The translations under genes were made by a program, and so were the position numbers. A stretch of 64,000 bases of DNA from Clostridium jeddahitimonense (lineage in GTDB: Bacteria > Bacillota > Clostridia > Clostridiales > Clostridiaceae): NCBI GenBank assembly GCA_000753455.2, contig LM994670.1, positions 2,921,653-2,985,652 of the forward strand. Reading direction: 5' to 3'. Of this stretch, positions 18,858 to 28,192 are shown in pieces; position 1 is the first letter of the stretch, and every line of letters begins with the position of its first letter. The notes under the pieces were generated by a model. It saw only the letters and a program-made list of their open reading frames with translations, had not been told where the DNA came from and searched no databases.

Positions 18858-21272
18858 TTAAATTATATCAATCTTAGCTTCTGATTCAAAATACATCCCT
18901 TTAACCTTTATCTTAACTTCTCCAGCTTCTCCAATTGTTCTTATCCAGAATGCAGAAGTTCCTGCTACTAATCCAAATTTTGAAGGTCCCATAACCTTAG
19001 CTGGTCCATCTATTTCAACTTCAACAAACTCATTGTTAAACTTAAGTGGATTTCCTAAAGAGTCTACTATTTTCACAACAACTCTTGTAGCGTCATAACT
19101 TGTCTTGTCAATAGAAAGAACTGTATCATCTGGAATAACTTCTATACCTGATCTCCATCTTAATTCACCAATTGTTTTAGAAATTACTGCCTCACCATTA
19201 ATATATCCTTCAATAGTCAGCATATTTTCTTTTTCTCCCCAACCACCTGCAAGTTTATAAACAACTCCTAAAATCATCGGAACAGTTATATTGGCTCTAG
19301 CAGCAATTTGTCCAAAGAAATTATAATCTTCTGGAGTTAAATCAACTAAGTTTCCTGTTTTAACTTTATTTATTACAAAGTTTCTTATGGCATTTTTATC
19401 TTCATCCGAAACCGGTAAGTTTAAATCTGATGATAAAATATGATATACGTTTATCGGTGGATGCTCTAAATTTTTATAAGTATTTCTATCTGGATGATAT
19501 TCATCAATATATTCTCCATCCTTATAAATCTTTACATAATCACAGTTAGTTAAAATAGAGAATGGTATTATTCCCCCTCCATCTCTTTCTCCTCTGCAAG
19601 CTTCAGTTATAGCTTCTAAAACAATACCATCTTTACAATCTTTTTGTGATGCATATGAATAAGCTGCATACTTCTTATTTCTAAACATATCCATTACACC
19701 ATGGTAACATATCTTATCTCCTGATCCAAAACAACTATGAGTGTTATAGTCAAATGCACACCAGCTTATTGTTCCACTTATCTCTTCTGAACCTAATACT
19801 TCATTTATAACTCTTAAATGTCTATGTGCATGTTCAACAGCCTTAGCTTCATGATCAAAGCTCTTAGTAGGATACATATGTCCATTACTTTCTGTAACCA
19901 AATAAGGTACTTTATAATCTAAGCCTGTAGCTTCCTTTTGAGTTATAAATACTCTTTCTCCTCCATTATGAGCAAAATCATTTAATGTAAATACATCCTC
20001 TAAGAACTCACTCTTATGAATGTATCTAACTCCGCCTGTTTGTCTTACTGGATCTAATTCACGAGCTAACTTATTTGTTCTTGTGTAAAAGTCATGATTA
20101 TCTTGAGATTCATTTATTCTAACTCCCCATAAAATTACAGATGGTCTATTATAATCTCTCTTTATCATATCTTCAACATCTTTAATAGCTAACGCTTGCC
20201 AATCTAAATCACCTATATGTTGCCATCCTGGTATTTCTTCAAATACTAAAATACCAACTTCATCACATCTATCTAAGAAGTGTCTTGATTGTGGGTAGTG
20301 TGAAGTTCTTACTAAATTTAATCCTAAATCATACTTTAAAATTTCTACGTCTTTCTTTTGAACTCTTTCAGGCATTGCATATCCTACATATGGATAAGAT
20401 TGATGTCTATTAAGTCCTACAATCTTTGTAAGCTTTCCATTTAGATAGAATCCTTCAGTAGTAAACTTAGCATCTCTAAAACCTATTCTATCACTGTAAC
20501 TATCAATAACTTCATTATCTTTTCTTAATTCAACTTTTACTGAATAAAGCTTTGGATTATCTAAATCCCAAAGTTCTAAGCCTTTTATATCATCAATTTG
20601 TAATGTATTTATACTCATATCTTTATTTATTTCTAATTCCTTTTCTACTGAGTACAATACATTTTCATTATCTAACAACTGTACTGAAACATTAAATTTA
20701 TCATCATTACCACAATTATTAATTTCTACATCTACTTCTAATTTTTTAGATTCTTCTAAGCAATTATAGGTTCTCGTATATATATTATTTATATGAGTTT
20801 GGTCTACTATTCTTAAAGAAACTTCTCTATAAATTCCTCCATAAGTTAAATAATCAACAACATTTCCATAAGGTGGTATATCTTTTCTTTCTGTAGAGTC
20901 AACCTTAACTACTAATATATTTTCTTCATCGTATTTTATAAAATCAGTTATATCCGCTGAAAATGGAGTGTATCCACCTTTATGACTAGTTATATGATTT
21001 CCGTTTAAATAAACATCACAAGCTAGCATTACACCTTCAAAATCTACATATATCTTTTTACCTTTATTATTTGAATCTAAATTTAACCTCTTTGCATAAC
21101 AAGAGATAAATTGATACTCTCTTTCGTCAAAATAGTTATATGGTAATTCTATATTTGTATGTGGTATATCTACCTTTGTAAAATCATTTTCATTAATATT
21201 CCCATTAATATATTCTTCTTTAAATTCAGCTCTATATAACCAATTGCTATTTATAAATTTAATCTGTCTCAT
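18858..21272 (-). CDS. GH2 beta-galactosidase / beta-glucuronidase-family enzyme
   Basis: An 804-residue glycoside hydrolase family 2 protein. In order: jelly-roll sugar-binding domain (about 1-165), immunoglobulin-like domain (170-270), TIM barrel (275-560) and C-terminal Ig-like domains (690-804). The acid/base Glu is in WGVRINESQD, and the nucleophile Glu is most likely in LVTESNGHM. No signal peptide is present, so it acts on imported sugar. Its length and its place between a GPH symporter and an alpha-galactosidase suggest beta-galactosidase, but glucuronidase or another GH2 activity is possible. AGAGGTG precedes the ATG. Confidence 0.88.
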   Translation of the reverse strand: MRQIKFINSNWLYRAEFKEEYINGNINENDFTKVDIPHTNIELPYNYFDEREYQFISCYAKRLNLDSNNKGKKIYVDFEGVMLACDVYLNGNHITSHKGGYTPFSADITDFIKYDEENILVVKVDSTERKDIPPYGNVVDYLTYGGIYREVSLRIVDQTHINNIYTRTYNCLEESKKLEVDVEINNCGNDDKFNVSVQLLDNENVLYSVEKELEINKDMSINTLQIDDIKGLELWDLDNPKLYSVKVELRKDNEVIDSYSDRIGFRDAKFTTEGFYLNGKLTKIVGLNRHQSYPYVGYAMPERVQKKDVEILKYDLGLNLVRTSHYPQSRHFLDRCDEVGILVFEEIPGWQHIGDLDWQALAIKDVEDMIKRDYNRPSVILWGVRINESQDNHDFYTRTNKLARELDPVRQTGGVRYIHKSEFLEDVFTLNDFAHNGGERVFITQKEATGLDYKVPYLVTESNGHMYPTKSFDHEAKAVEHAHRHLRVINEVLGSEEISGTISWCAFDYNTHSCFGSGDKICYHGVMDMFRNKKYAAYSYASQKDCKDGIVLEAITEACRGERDGGGIIPFSILTNCDYVKIYKDGEYIDEYHPDRNTYKNLEHPPINVYHILSSDLNLPVSDEDKNAIRNFVINKVKTGNLVDLTPEDYNFFGQIAARANITVPMILGVVYKLAGGWGEKENMLTIEGYINGEAVISKTIGELRWRSGIEVIPDDTVLSIDKTSYDATRVVVKIVDSLGNPLKFNNEFVEVEIDGPAKVMGPSKFGLVAGTSAFWIRTIGEAGEVKIKVKGMYFESEAKIDII

Positions 21273-21308
21273 TACTACACCTCTTACATATCTCTACTTA
21301 ATTTTAAT

Positions 21309-21340
21309 AAATGGTATAGGCTCTTACCCCTATACCATTT
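21309..21340 (-). terminator. Hairpin between symporter and GH2 genes
   Basis: A perfect 12-bp stem AAATGGTATAGG / CCTATACCATTT (21309-21320 with 21329-21340) with an 8-base loop sits 18 bases after the symporter stop. Only a weak T-rich stretch (TTTATTAAAATT) follows, so it may give partial termination or stabilise the mRNA. Confidence 0.6.
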
Positions 21341-21358
21341 AATTAATACTATTAATTA

Positions 21359-22744
21359 TTATTTATTTGCTTTTCTTTCAGCAATTTCTTTCATTATTTG
21401 TGCATGTCTTTCCTCAGTTAAGTCATACCACTTCATTGGTATACAAGCAACTAATGCTATTACCCCTGGTACTATTGATGAAACTAAATGGAATACTGTT
21501 AAAGTCATTTGTGATTGTTCTACATTTGGAACATATCCTGCAAAAGTTAATATTCCACCAGCTATTAATCCTGAGAATGCCATTGCAAGCTTAGTTGTGA
21601 AAGTTCTAGTTGAACTTATTACTCCTTCATTTCTTTGCCCTGTTTTCCATTCAGCATATTCTATTGTATCTGCAATCATTGAAGATACTATAACCATAGA
21701 TAAAGTTATAAGTGTAACTTGTGCTGCAGATAATATCATTATTAACCATACTTGACTATATGGAGTAATCATAAATATAACCCCAACTACTAAAAGAGTT
21801 ATACTAGCTCCTATTAGTGCTCTCTTCTTACCAAATTTAGATGCAATCTTTGGTGCAAATAAAGAACCTAATATTGTTCCTGGTAAAGCTAACATAGAGA
21901 ATATAGGAACTAAATTTAATGTACCTAAGTTATATTGAACATAGAATAATTGTAAACTCATCTTTATAATCATACCTAAATTTAAAGCAACAGATGCTAT
22001 TAGTACTATTAATAATGGTTTATTTGTTCCTAAAGCTTTGGCAGCTTTTTTATAATTAAACTTTTCTGTACTTGCCTCTACATGTTCTCTTGTTAATTTA
22101 AATCCTGTAAGGTATAAAGTTATACCAATTACAGCCATAACTATTGCAGTTCCAAAGAAACCTGATTTTGTATTTGCTCCACCAAATGCATTAAGTAATG
22201 GCACTATTAACATTCCAGCTACAGTTGATGCCATACTTGTTCCTAAATTAGAGTATGAGAATATTTTAGTTCTTTTAACTGGATCTGTAGTCATTGCAGA
22301 TGGCATACTCCAATATGGAATATCTATTGCAGTAAATGCCATACTCATTAATATATAAGTTACAGCTGCATATATCATAGCTGCTGTTCCTGTAACATTT
22401 GGAACTGTAAAGTTCAATACTAAACAAATTCCTACTGGTATAGGCATAATTAATAACCAAGGTCTAAATCTTCCCCATTTAGTTCTAGTTTTATCTGCTA
22501 TTACTCCCATCATAGGGTCATTTATAGCATCCCATGCTCTTGCTCCAAAGAATAACATACCAACAAATGCAGCAGATAATCCAAAAACATCAGTATAGAA
22601 CATCATCATATAACTGCTCCAGAAAGCAAATATAAAGTTTTGCCCGACACCTGCTATAGCATGTCCAAACATTTCTTTTCCTGTTACCTCTCCAGCACTA
22701 ACTTCAGAAGTCGTTTTTACATTTTTAGTTACAACTTGATCCAT
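21359..22744 (-). CDS. GPH-family sugar:cation symporter (MelB/GusB-like)
   Basis: A 461-residue membrane protein of the glycoside-pentoside-hexuronide:cation symporter family, with about twelve hydrophobic segments. Family hallmarks are the early GARAWDAINDPMMGVIADKT loop and RFRPWLLIMPIP after helix 2, with the aspartates used for cation and sugar binding. It would import an unphosphorylated galactoside or glucuronide with Na+ or H+, which suits the cytosolic GH2 and GH4 enzymes encoded nearby. GGGGAG precedes the ATG. It is the first gene of its operon and has a 305-bp upstream region. Confidence 0.92.
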   Translation of the reverse strand: MDQVVTKNVKTTSEVSAGEVTGKEMFGHAIAGVGQNFIFAFWSSYMMMFYTDVFGLSAAFVGMLFFGARAWDAINDPMMGVIADKTRTKWGRFRPWLLIMPIPVGICLVLNFTVPNVTGTAAMIYAAVTYILMSMAFTAIDIPYWSMPSAMTTDPVKRTKIFSYSNLGTSMASTVAGMLIVPLLNAFGGANTKSGFFGTAIVMAVIGITLYLTGFKLTREHVEASTEKFNYKKAAKALGTNKPLLIVLIASVALNLGMIIKMSLQLFYVQYNLGTLNLVPIFSMLALPGTILGSLFAPKIASKFGKKRALIGASITLLVVGVIFMITPYSQVWLIMILSAAQVTLITLSMVIVSSMIADTIEYAEWKTGQRNEGVISSTRTFTTKLAMAFSGLIAGGILTFAGYVPNVEQSQMTLTVFHLVSSIVPGVIALVACIPMKWYDLTEERHAQIMKEIAERKANK

Positions 22745-23049
22745 ATTTATCTCCCCTTTGTACCATTTTAAGTTATCTATAAGTTTTAAATTTATCCCCT
22801 AAAAACTTATTTGAAATACTAATTAAATTAAATTAAATTAAATATTAGTTCTAGTAATCATTTACATCCTCTCAAAAACTTAGATAACCTTTACATTTTT
22901 AAGTTTAGCACCTATTATCTCTTATATCAGTACTCTATCAGGAGGTTTTTTTATAAAATAGTATCCTATTGATAAATATTAGGTTAATTTTTATTAATCA
23001 TTACAAAACCTAACTTAATTTTAGTATCCTGTTAACTTTTTGTTAACAG
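22745..23049 (-). promoter_or_regulatory. Upstream region of the symporter operon
   Basis: No gene lies in these 305 bases. It holds: a palindromic hairpin CTGTTAAC-TTTTT-GTTAACAG (23029-23049) directly after the second AraC stop, with no T-run; the 12-mer TATCAGTACTCT (22925-22936) shared with the melA upstream region; and a short tandem AAATT tract (22821-22843) framed by the inverted repeat ACTAAT/ATTAGT (22818-22823 with 22844-22849). I expect the operon promoter and the AraC operators to lie here, but no consensus -35/-10 pair stands out. Confidence 0.6.
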
Positions 23050-24111
23050 TTAACTCTCTTCACAAAAGCTATTCCTTAACATCATTCTAAACTCTTTAGG
23101 TGTAACTCCAAACTTAGCTAAAAACAATTTATAAAAATAACTTTTATTTATATATCCAACTTCTCTTATTATATTGTTTATGCTTATATTACTATCCTTT
23201 AAAAGTTCAATTGAAGCTTCTAATCTCTTATTTGCTATATATTCACTATATGTAATTCCTCTATTAATTTTTATAATCGTATTTATGTAATTTGCGTTAT
23301 AATGTAAATTCTCAGCTATTTTTTCTCTAGAAACCTCGCTTATATTTTCATCAACATATTTTTCAATCTGCTCAAATATTATATTTTCTTTTTTTGCATT
23401 ATCTTTAATTACTACATGTTCATTATAGTCAGTAGATAATAAATTAAATAATCTTGCAATATACCCCATAATTATATAATTTGTACCTATATCTTTATTA
23501 AAATATTCATAAACAATATGTCTTAATATCTTATTAAACGCCTCATTATTACCATCTTTAAATAAGATATACTGATTTACTAATCGTTCATCTTCATTTT
23601 TTTCGTTTATAAATTCATATATAATCTTATTTTCATTTATATATTCTTTTAAATACTTATTAAAGATCTTATTTGAAAAACTAAGAAATAAAACTGTATC
23701 TCCACTATATATAGGTTCGTCCCTATGCTTTATATTCTGATTTAACATACAGCATTCCCCTTGTTTTAAACTAACCTTCTCTCCATTGATATTTTGAGAA
23801 TAAGCGCCTTCATATACATAAATCATTTCAACATAATTATGGCTATGTGAATGCTTAAATGGAATTTCCTTATCAGGCTCACCTCTTAAGCATAAATCAA
23901 CCTTGAAGTTTACATTTAATTCATAAGACTTATCTCCATTTGATAAATTATTTTCATTAAGCATTAATATATCTCTATTGAGATTTTTAAAATAATTAGA
24001 TGTAATTATTGCTTTTACAACATCTCCTGTATTGTCACATTTTTTAATGCTATTCTCTAAATCTATATGATCTTTAAAATAATTTCTTATATCACATTTT
24101 TTTAGTTCCAT
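23050..24111 (-). CDS. AraC-family transcriptional regulator (galactoside locus, copy 2)
   Basis: A 353-residue paralog of the regulator at 17737-18804. It has the same cupin region (HSHNYVEMIYVYEGAYSQNI; LKQGECCMLNQNIKH) and the same C-terminal helix-turn-helix pair ending FLAKFGVTPKEFR. The second recognition helix region (NNIIREVGYINKSYFYK) is almost identical to copy 1, so both may bind the same sites. GAGAGGGGGAG precedes the ATG. It stands just upstream of the symporter operon, probably as its own unit. Confidence 0.9.
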   Translation of the reverse strand: MELKKCDIRNYFKDHIDLENSIKKCDNTGDVVKAIITSNYFKNLNRDILMLNENNLSNGDKSYELNVNFKVDLCLRGEPDKEIPFKHSHSHNYVEMIYVYEGAYSQNINGEKVSLKQGECCMLNQNIKHRDEPIYSGDTVLFLSFSNKIFNKYLKEYINENKIIYEFINEKNEDERLVNQYILFKDGNNEAFNKILRHIVYEYFNKDIGTNYIIMGYIARLFNLLSTDYNEHVVIKDNAKKENIIFEQIEKYVDENISEVSREKIAENLHYNANYINTIIKINRGITYSEYIANKRLEASIELLKDSNISINNIIREVGYINKSYFYKLFLAKFGVTPKEFRMMLRNSFCEES

Positions 24112-24184
24112 ATAACTCCCCCTCTCCTGTATGTTAGTTTTTATATTTAGTATTATAAGTTAATTGGGGATAAAAATAAATAAA

Positions 24185-24205
24185 AGGAGCCAGTGCCTAG
24201 CTCCT
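24185..24205 (-). terminator. Terminator after the MerR/TipAS gene
   Basis: A 6-bp GC-rich stem AGGAGC / GCTCCT (24185-24190 with 24200-24205) is followed on the - strand by TTTTATTTATTTTT. Confidence 0.75.
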
Positions 24206-24213
24206 AACTTTAA

Positions 24214-25008
24214 TTATTCAATTATCCATTGCCATGTTTCTTCATTAAATTTTGCATTATAATAAGCCGCTATAGAATCTCTTAGAAATACTGACGCACC
24301 TTCTCCTGCTGCATTATCATAGTAAGCAGTAAATCTTTCATCATCTACATACATTTGTCCTAGCCCTAAATGTGCTTGAACTTGATAATCACCAAAGAAA
24401 GATAACCATCTCTTATGCAGTTCTACTACTTCTTTTGCCTTTTCCCCTTTAGGATTACCATCTTTAACAGCTTCCTTTAGACTTTCATTTATTTGAACTC
24501 CTAAGCCTTGAACTTCATCCCATTGTTCCTTTGTAAGGTTCCCAAGCTTCTTATAACTTTCCTCTACTTTAGAGTCTCCATACTTTTCTCTTATTTCACT
24601 GCCGTACTTCTTTTCATTTTCTTCTATTACACTTTTCTTAAATCCTTCAAATTTTTCTTCTGCTGACATTGTAATTCCTCCTTCTAAAGAACAAATAGTC
24701 TTTTCTACATTGATTAATAATTTTCTTAATTCTTCTTGTTTTTTTAAGATATTTTCTTTATGCATATATAAAGCCTTTTTAGTATCAAAATCTTCACTAG
24801 CTATTATTTCTTTTATCTTTTCTAGAGGTAATTCCAATGCTTTATAAAATAATATCTGTTGAAGCATATCTACTTCTTTATCTCCATATATCCTATAACC
24901 TGATGAATTTATTCTAAGAGGCTTTAAAAGATTAATTTCATCATAATATCTTAAAGTTCTAGTACTAATACCGGCAAGTTTAGCTAAACTTTTAATGGAA
25001 TATTCCAA
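24214..25008 (-). CDS. MerR-family regulator with TipAS ligand-binding domain
   Basis: A 264-residue TipA-like activator. The N-terminal MerR domain (EYSIKSLAKLAGISTRTLRYYDE) is followed by a dimerisation coiled coil (about 75-115) and a C-terminal TipAS domain (about 140-264) rich in aromatic and acidic residues, known in relatives to bind thiopeptide-like or other drugs. The start is best placed at TTG 25008, because AGGAGG touches the longer GTG start at 25017 with no spacing. Nudix and MATE genes lie upstream in the same direction, so a drug-response role is plausible. Confidence 0.88.
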   Translation of the reverse strand: MEYSIKSLAKLAGISTRTLRYYDEINLLKPLRINSSGYRIYGDKEVDMLQQILFYKALELPLEKIKEIIASEDFDTKKALYMHKENILKKQEELRKLLINVEKTICSLEGGITMSAEEKFEGFKKSVIEENEKKYGSEIREKYGDSKVEESYKKLGNLTKEQWDEVQGLGVQINESLKEAVKDGNPKGEKAKEVVELHKRWLSFFGDYQVQAHLGLGQMYVDDERFTAYYDNAAGEGASVFLRDSIAAYYNAKFNEETWQWIIE

Positions 25009-25091
25009 GAAAATCACCTCCTAATATCAATATAGACTTTTACGCAACGTCAATGTCAACACTATTTATAAATCTTTTTTATATTACTTAT

Positions 25092-25571
25092 TTAGTATTC
25101 GTAAGTAGCAATATGCTCTATTCCATCTTTTATATTTTTTAATTTATCTTCGAAGAATGTGGGATATGCTCTATACTCATTTAATTTATCAATAGGTATC
25201 CAGTACATATTTTCCTTAATACCTTGAACGTAACTGTTACTATTTAATTCAAAAGTTCCTCTTGGCTTCATTAAATAATAAAATGCTATTTCGTGACACT
25301 CTTTCCCAGATAAACTTCCATCTCCCATAAAAAAATTCTCATGTATAAATACTAGTCTATCGACTTCATATTCTATTCCTGTTTCCTCAAAAACTTCACG
25401 TTTTACAGCCTCTTCTGATGATTCACCTATATGAACACCGCCACCTATAGAATAATAATAGCTTTCTCTCTCATTCCCTGCAAAAAGTACATGTCCATTT
25501 TCAATAATGATTGCTGCTGCACGATATCGGAACCATTTATTCTCTCTTGTAAATCCACAATCATATTCCAT
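25092..25571 (-). CDS. Nudix hydrolase
   Basis: A 159-residue protein with a complete Nudix box GGGVHIGESSEEAVKREVF followed by EETG (pattern Gx5Ex7REUxEExGU). It would hydrolyse a nucleoside diphosphate linked to another moiety; the substrate is unknown. The start at 25571 is chosen because GGAGGTGGGAGAA lies before it, inside the longer reading from 25592. It is 45 bp after the MATE exporter gene and 83 bp before the MerR gene. Confidence 0.9.
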   Translation of the reverse strand: MEYDCGFTRENKWFRYRAAAIIIENGHVLFAGNERESYYYSIGGGVHIGESSEEAVKREVFEETGIEYEVDRLVFIHENFFMGDGSLSGKECHEIAFYYLMKPRGTFELNSNSYVQGIKENMYWIPIDKLNEYRAYPTFFEDKLKNIKDGIEHIATYEY

Positions 25572-25637
25572 TTCTCCCACCTCCATAGCCATATTTTATT
25601 TATATTTTTAAATTATAATTTTAAATCTTACTTAAAA

Positions 25638-26990
25638 TTATACTGTTGTATAATGAATCCACTTTCCTTTCCAAACACGTGGTATAGTAATAATTGCCTT
25701 AACACATTCATCGCTAGATAAAATTAAGTATACTAAAACCGGGTGTAGTTTTAAAACAAAGGCACATAATAATCCTAAACCTATCTTGCATATCCATAAC
25801 GTTCCTATATCTATTGCAGCACAGAATGCTGTATCTCCTCCTGCTCTTAATATTCCTACAAAGATAGTTATAGTTATAGCTTGGAAGAATAATAAAAATG
25901 CTGATACATATAACATGCTCTTGATTAATTTTGCTGTTTGTTCTGATGAATTTATAAATGATGGTGCTATAGGTCTAATAGCTAAAACCATAATTACTAC
26001 TATTACTCCTAAAATCACACTTATCTTTACTAAAAACTTAGAAAAGCTTATTACCTCCTCTTCATGCTTTTTACCTCTACCTATAAGATTTCCTATTACT
26101 ACCCCAGCTGCTCCCCCAAGTCCCATCATTGCAACACCTGAAAGTTGTTGAAATACATTTATAAAACTATTTGCTGCAATTACATTAGATCCTAATCTTC
26201 CAATAATAGCAGCTTGCATAGAGATACCTAATCCCCAATTTATTTCACTTAATAATACTGGTAAACTATACGTTGCAATACTCTTCCAATACTTAGATGT
26301 TTTTCTGAATATATCTTTAACTCTAAACTTAACCTTATCTTCAATCTTATACATATAAATTAAAACTAATATACTTTCAAAAATTCTACTTATTAAAGTT
26401 GCTATTGCTGCACCTCTACATTCTAATCTTGGCATACCAAACTTACCAAATATTAAAGTATAATTTAGAAGTACATTTAATATAAATGATAATCCATATA
26501 TGTACATAGATATTTTTACATTCTGTATACTTCTAAGCCCCATTAAATAAATTCCAGTAAAAGCTGAAAATACATATGAAAGTCCTACTATGCTTAAATA
26601 TTGGGCTCCATAATTAATTACTTCAGCCTCGTTAGTAAATATGGCTACAGCCTGCTCTGGGAATATGAGAACAACTACCGAAGCTAGCAGTCCACCTATT
26701 ATTCCTATTCTCATCATCAATCCCATAATAGTCTTTATAGCTCCTGTATCCCTTTGTCCCCAATACTGAGCATTTAAAACCATTGAACCAGATGCTAGTC
26801 CAAAAATTAAAGTTGTAAAAATAAAATATGGTTGATTCGCTTGTGATATACCTGCTAGTTGTATTTCACTAATATTTCCTATCATCAGCGTATCTGTAAC
26901 ACTTACTCCAACATTAATTAAATTTTGTATTGCTATTGGAATCGCAATAATAATTATTTTCTTTAGTAGCTCTCTCTGTCTTTCTGTCAT
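25638..26990 (-). CDS. MATE-family efflux transporter
   Basis: A 450-residue inner-membrane protein with about twelve hydrophobic segments and the MatE repeat pattern (two six-helix halves; IAIPIAIQNLINVGVSVTDTLMIG at the start). It exports cationic drugs or metabolites with Na+ or H+. ATG 26990 is chosen because GGGAGGAAAGATA precedes it; the longer GTG start at 27068 would begin inside a hairpin. It may share a transcript with the Nudix and MerR genes downstream. Confidence 0.88.
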   Translation of the reverse strand: MTERQRELLKKIIIIAIPIAIQNLINVGVSVTDTLMIGNISEIQLAGISQANQPYFIFTTLIFGLASGSMVLNAQYWGQRDTGAIKTIMGLMMRIGIIGGLLASVVVLIFPEQAVAIFTNEAEVINYGAQYLSIVGLSYVFSAFTGIYLMGLRSIQNVKISMYIYGLSFILNVLLNYTLIFGKFGMPRLECRGAAIATLISRIFESILVLIYMYKIEDKVKFRVKDIFRKTSKYWKSIATYSLPVLLSEINWGLGISMQAAIIGRLGSNVIAANSFINVFQQLSGVAMMGLGGAAGVVIGNLIGRGKKHEEEVISFSKFLVKISVILGVIVVIMVLAIRPIAPSFINSSEQTAKLIKSMLYVSAFLLFFQAITITIFVGILRAGGDTAFCAAIDIGTLWICKIGLGLLCAFVLKLHPVLVYLILSSDECVKAIITIPRVWKGKWIHYTTV

Positions 26991-27042
26991 TATCTTTCCT
27001 CCCATAATCCCCTTTGTGTTATTATTTATTTTAGTAAACTTT

Positions 27043-27074
27043 AAGGAGGTGCTTACTACTTTAATCACCTCCTT
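27043..27074 (-). terminator. Hairpin carrying a perfect Shine-Dalgarno sequence
   Basis: A 9-bp stem AAGGAGGTG / CACCTCCTT (27043-27051 with 27066-27074) begins 5 bases past the stop codon of the HTH-PBP regulator. On the - strand the first arm reads AAGGAGGTGATTA, a perfect anti-16S match, and it runs into a GTG in frame with the MATE gene. There is no T-run, so it may be a weak terminator or a translational control element. Confidence 0.5.
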
Positions 27075-27078
27075 ACTT

Positions 27079-28029
27079 TTATGTATAAGCTATAATCTTA
27101 CCAATATCTCTTAGGTCATATCCACTTAACCCGTCAATTTCTTCTTTAAATTCTTTAGACTCAATTATATCAACAATTGTTTTATAAACATCTAAATTTA
27201 AATCTTCTTTTTTTATTACTAAGTCATAACGTTCTTCTTGTATAGGAATAAAATCTATCCCTTTAACTTGAAGAGCTATTTTTTCTATTCCCATTCCTAC
27301 ATCCCCTTCTCCTCTTGCAATACTACTAGCAACAGAAAGATGAGAATTTCTTTCTATATCATATCCTTTAATATTACTTGAACTTATATTATTAGCTCTT
27401 AACTTTTCATCAAGTAATATTCTTGTGCCTGATCCCTTTTCCCTATTTATAATAGATACATTCTTATTAATTAAGTCTTCCCAAGTCTTTATATTATGAG
27501 GATTCCCTTTTGCTACATAAAATCCCTGCATTCTATAAGCTAAGTTTATAAGTACACAAGATATTCCCGGTAATAACCTTCTAACATACTCATAATTGTA
27601 AGTATTGCTATCTCCATCCCATAGATGTGATGAACATAAAGAAATTCTATCGTTATATAGATCATATAGATTTGTATAGCTACCTACATTATTTCTTAGT
27701 ACTCTTACATCACTTATATTGGCCTTAATATATTCACTTAAAATATCTAATATTTGATCTTGCCCTGCTATAATTATATCTTTGCTACTACTAATTACAT
27801 TTTCTGATTTTACTTGGACTATCTCCTTAACTCTCCTTACAGCCTTATTGTTATACCCTGTCTTTTGACTTTCTATATATTGATTTACATCAGCTTTATC
27901 TATTCTTAATTTTTTACCTACTTTATATCCAGGTAATTCTCCTCTTTTAACTAACTCATATACAGTGTTTTTAGTTATATTTAGAAGTTCTGCTACCTCC
28001 ATAGCATTTAGAGATTCCTTAGAATTCAT
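27079..28029 (-). CDS. HTH (excisionase/MerR-like) plus PBP-like domain regulator, likely molybdate/tungstate-responsive
   Basis: A 316-residue one-component regulator. Residues 1-55 form an excisionase-type helix-turn-helix (NAMEVAELLNITKNTVYELVKRG ... KLRIDKADV split here by a wing). Residues about 85-305 form a periplasmic-binding-protein-like domain (PBP_like type), resembling a substrate-binding protein without a signal peptide. This architecture is commonly found next to molybdate or tungstate ABC genes, and here it is divergent from modABC. The start at 28029 follows AGGAG; the GTG at 28044 overlaps that site. It probably represses or tunes modABC when the oxyanion is bound. Confidence 0.82.
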   Translation of the reverse strand: MNSKESLNAMEVAELLNITKNTVYELVKRGELPGYKVGKKLRIDKADVNQYIESQKTGYNNKAVRRVKEIVQVKSENVISSSKDIIIAGQDQILDILSEYIKANISDVRVLRNNVGSYTNLYDLYNDRISLCSSHLWDGDSNTYNYEYVRRLLPGISCVLINLAYRMQGFYVAKGNPHNIKTWEDLINKNVSIINREKGSGTRILLDEKLRANNISSSNIKGYDIERNSHLSVASSIARGEGDVGMGIEKIALQVKGIDFIPIQEERYDLVIKKEDLNLDVYKTIVDIIESKEFKEEIDGLSGYDLRDIGKIIAYT

Positions 28030-28110
28030 ACAATCACTCCTCACTTCTATAATATTTTACCATCAAAACTACAACTGATACAATTACTTAACTCCTTATT
28101 TATCCATTTA

Positions 28111-28150
28111 AAAACCAAACATAACAAAACAATACAAAACATTATAAAAC
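28111..28150. repeat. 10-bp phased A-tracts in the mod divergent region
   Basis: Four consecutive 10-base units each end in AAAC (28111-28120, 28121-28130, 28131-28140, 28141-28150), three of them in AAAAC. The A-tracts therefore repeat in phase with the DNA helix, as in intrinsically curved DNA or a multi-copy operator. The tract ends 13 bp before the -35 of the modA promoter. Confidence 0.65.
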
Positions 28151-28163
28151 ATATCATTATTAA

Positions 28164-28192
28164 TTGTATTTAGCTTTATTAAATGATAAAAT
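28164..28192 (+). promoter_or_regulatory. Candidate promoter of modABC
   Basis: TTGTAT (28164-28169) and TAAAAT (28187-28192) are separated by 17 bases, about 108 bp before the modA start codon. Confidence 0.55.

Noticed and set aside
28111..28150. Possible CRISPR-like short repeats
   Set aside because: Units are 10 bp and contiguous with no spacers; phased A-tracts explain them better.
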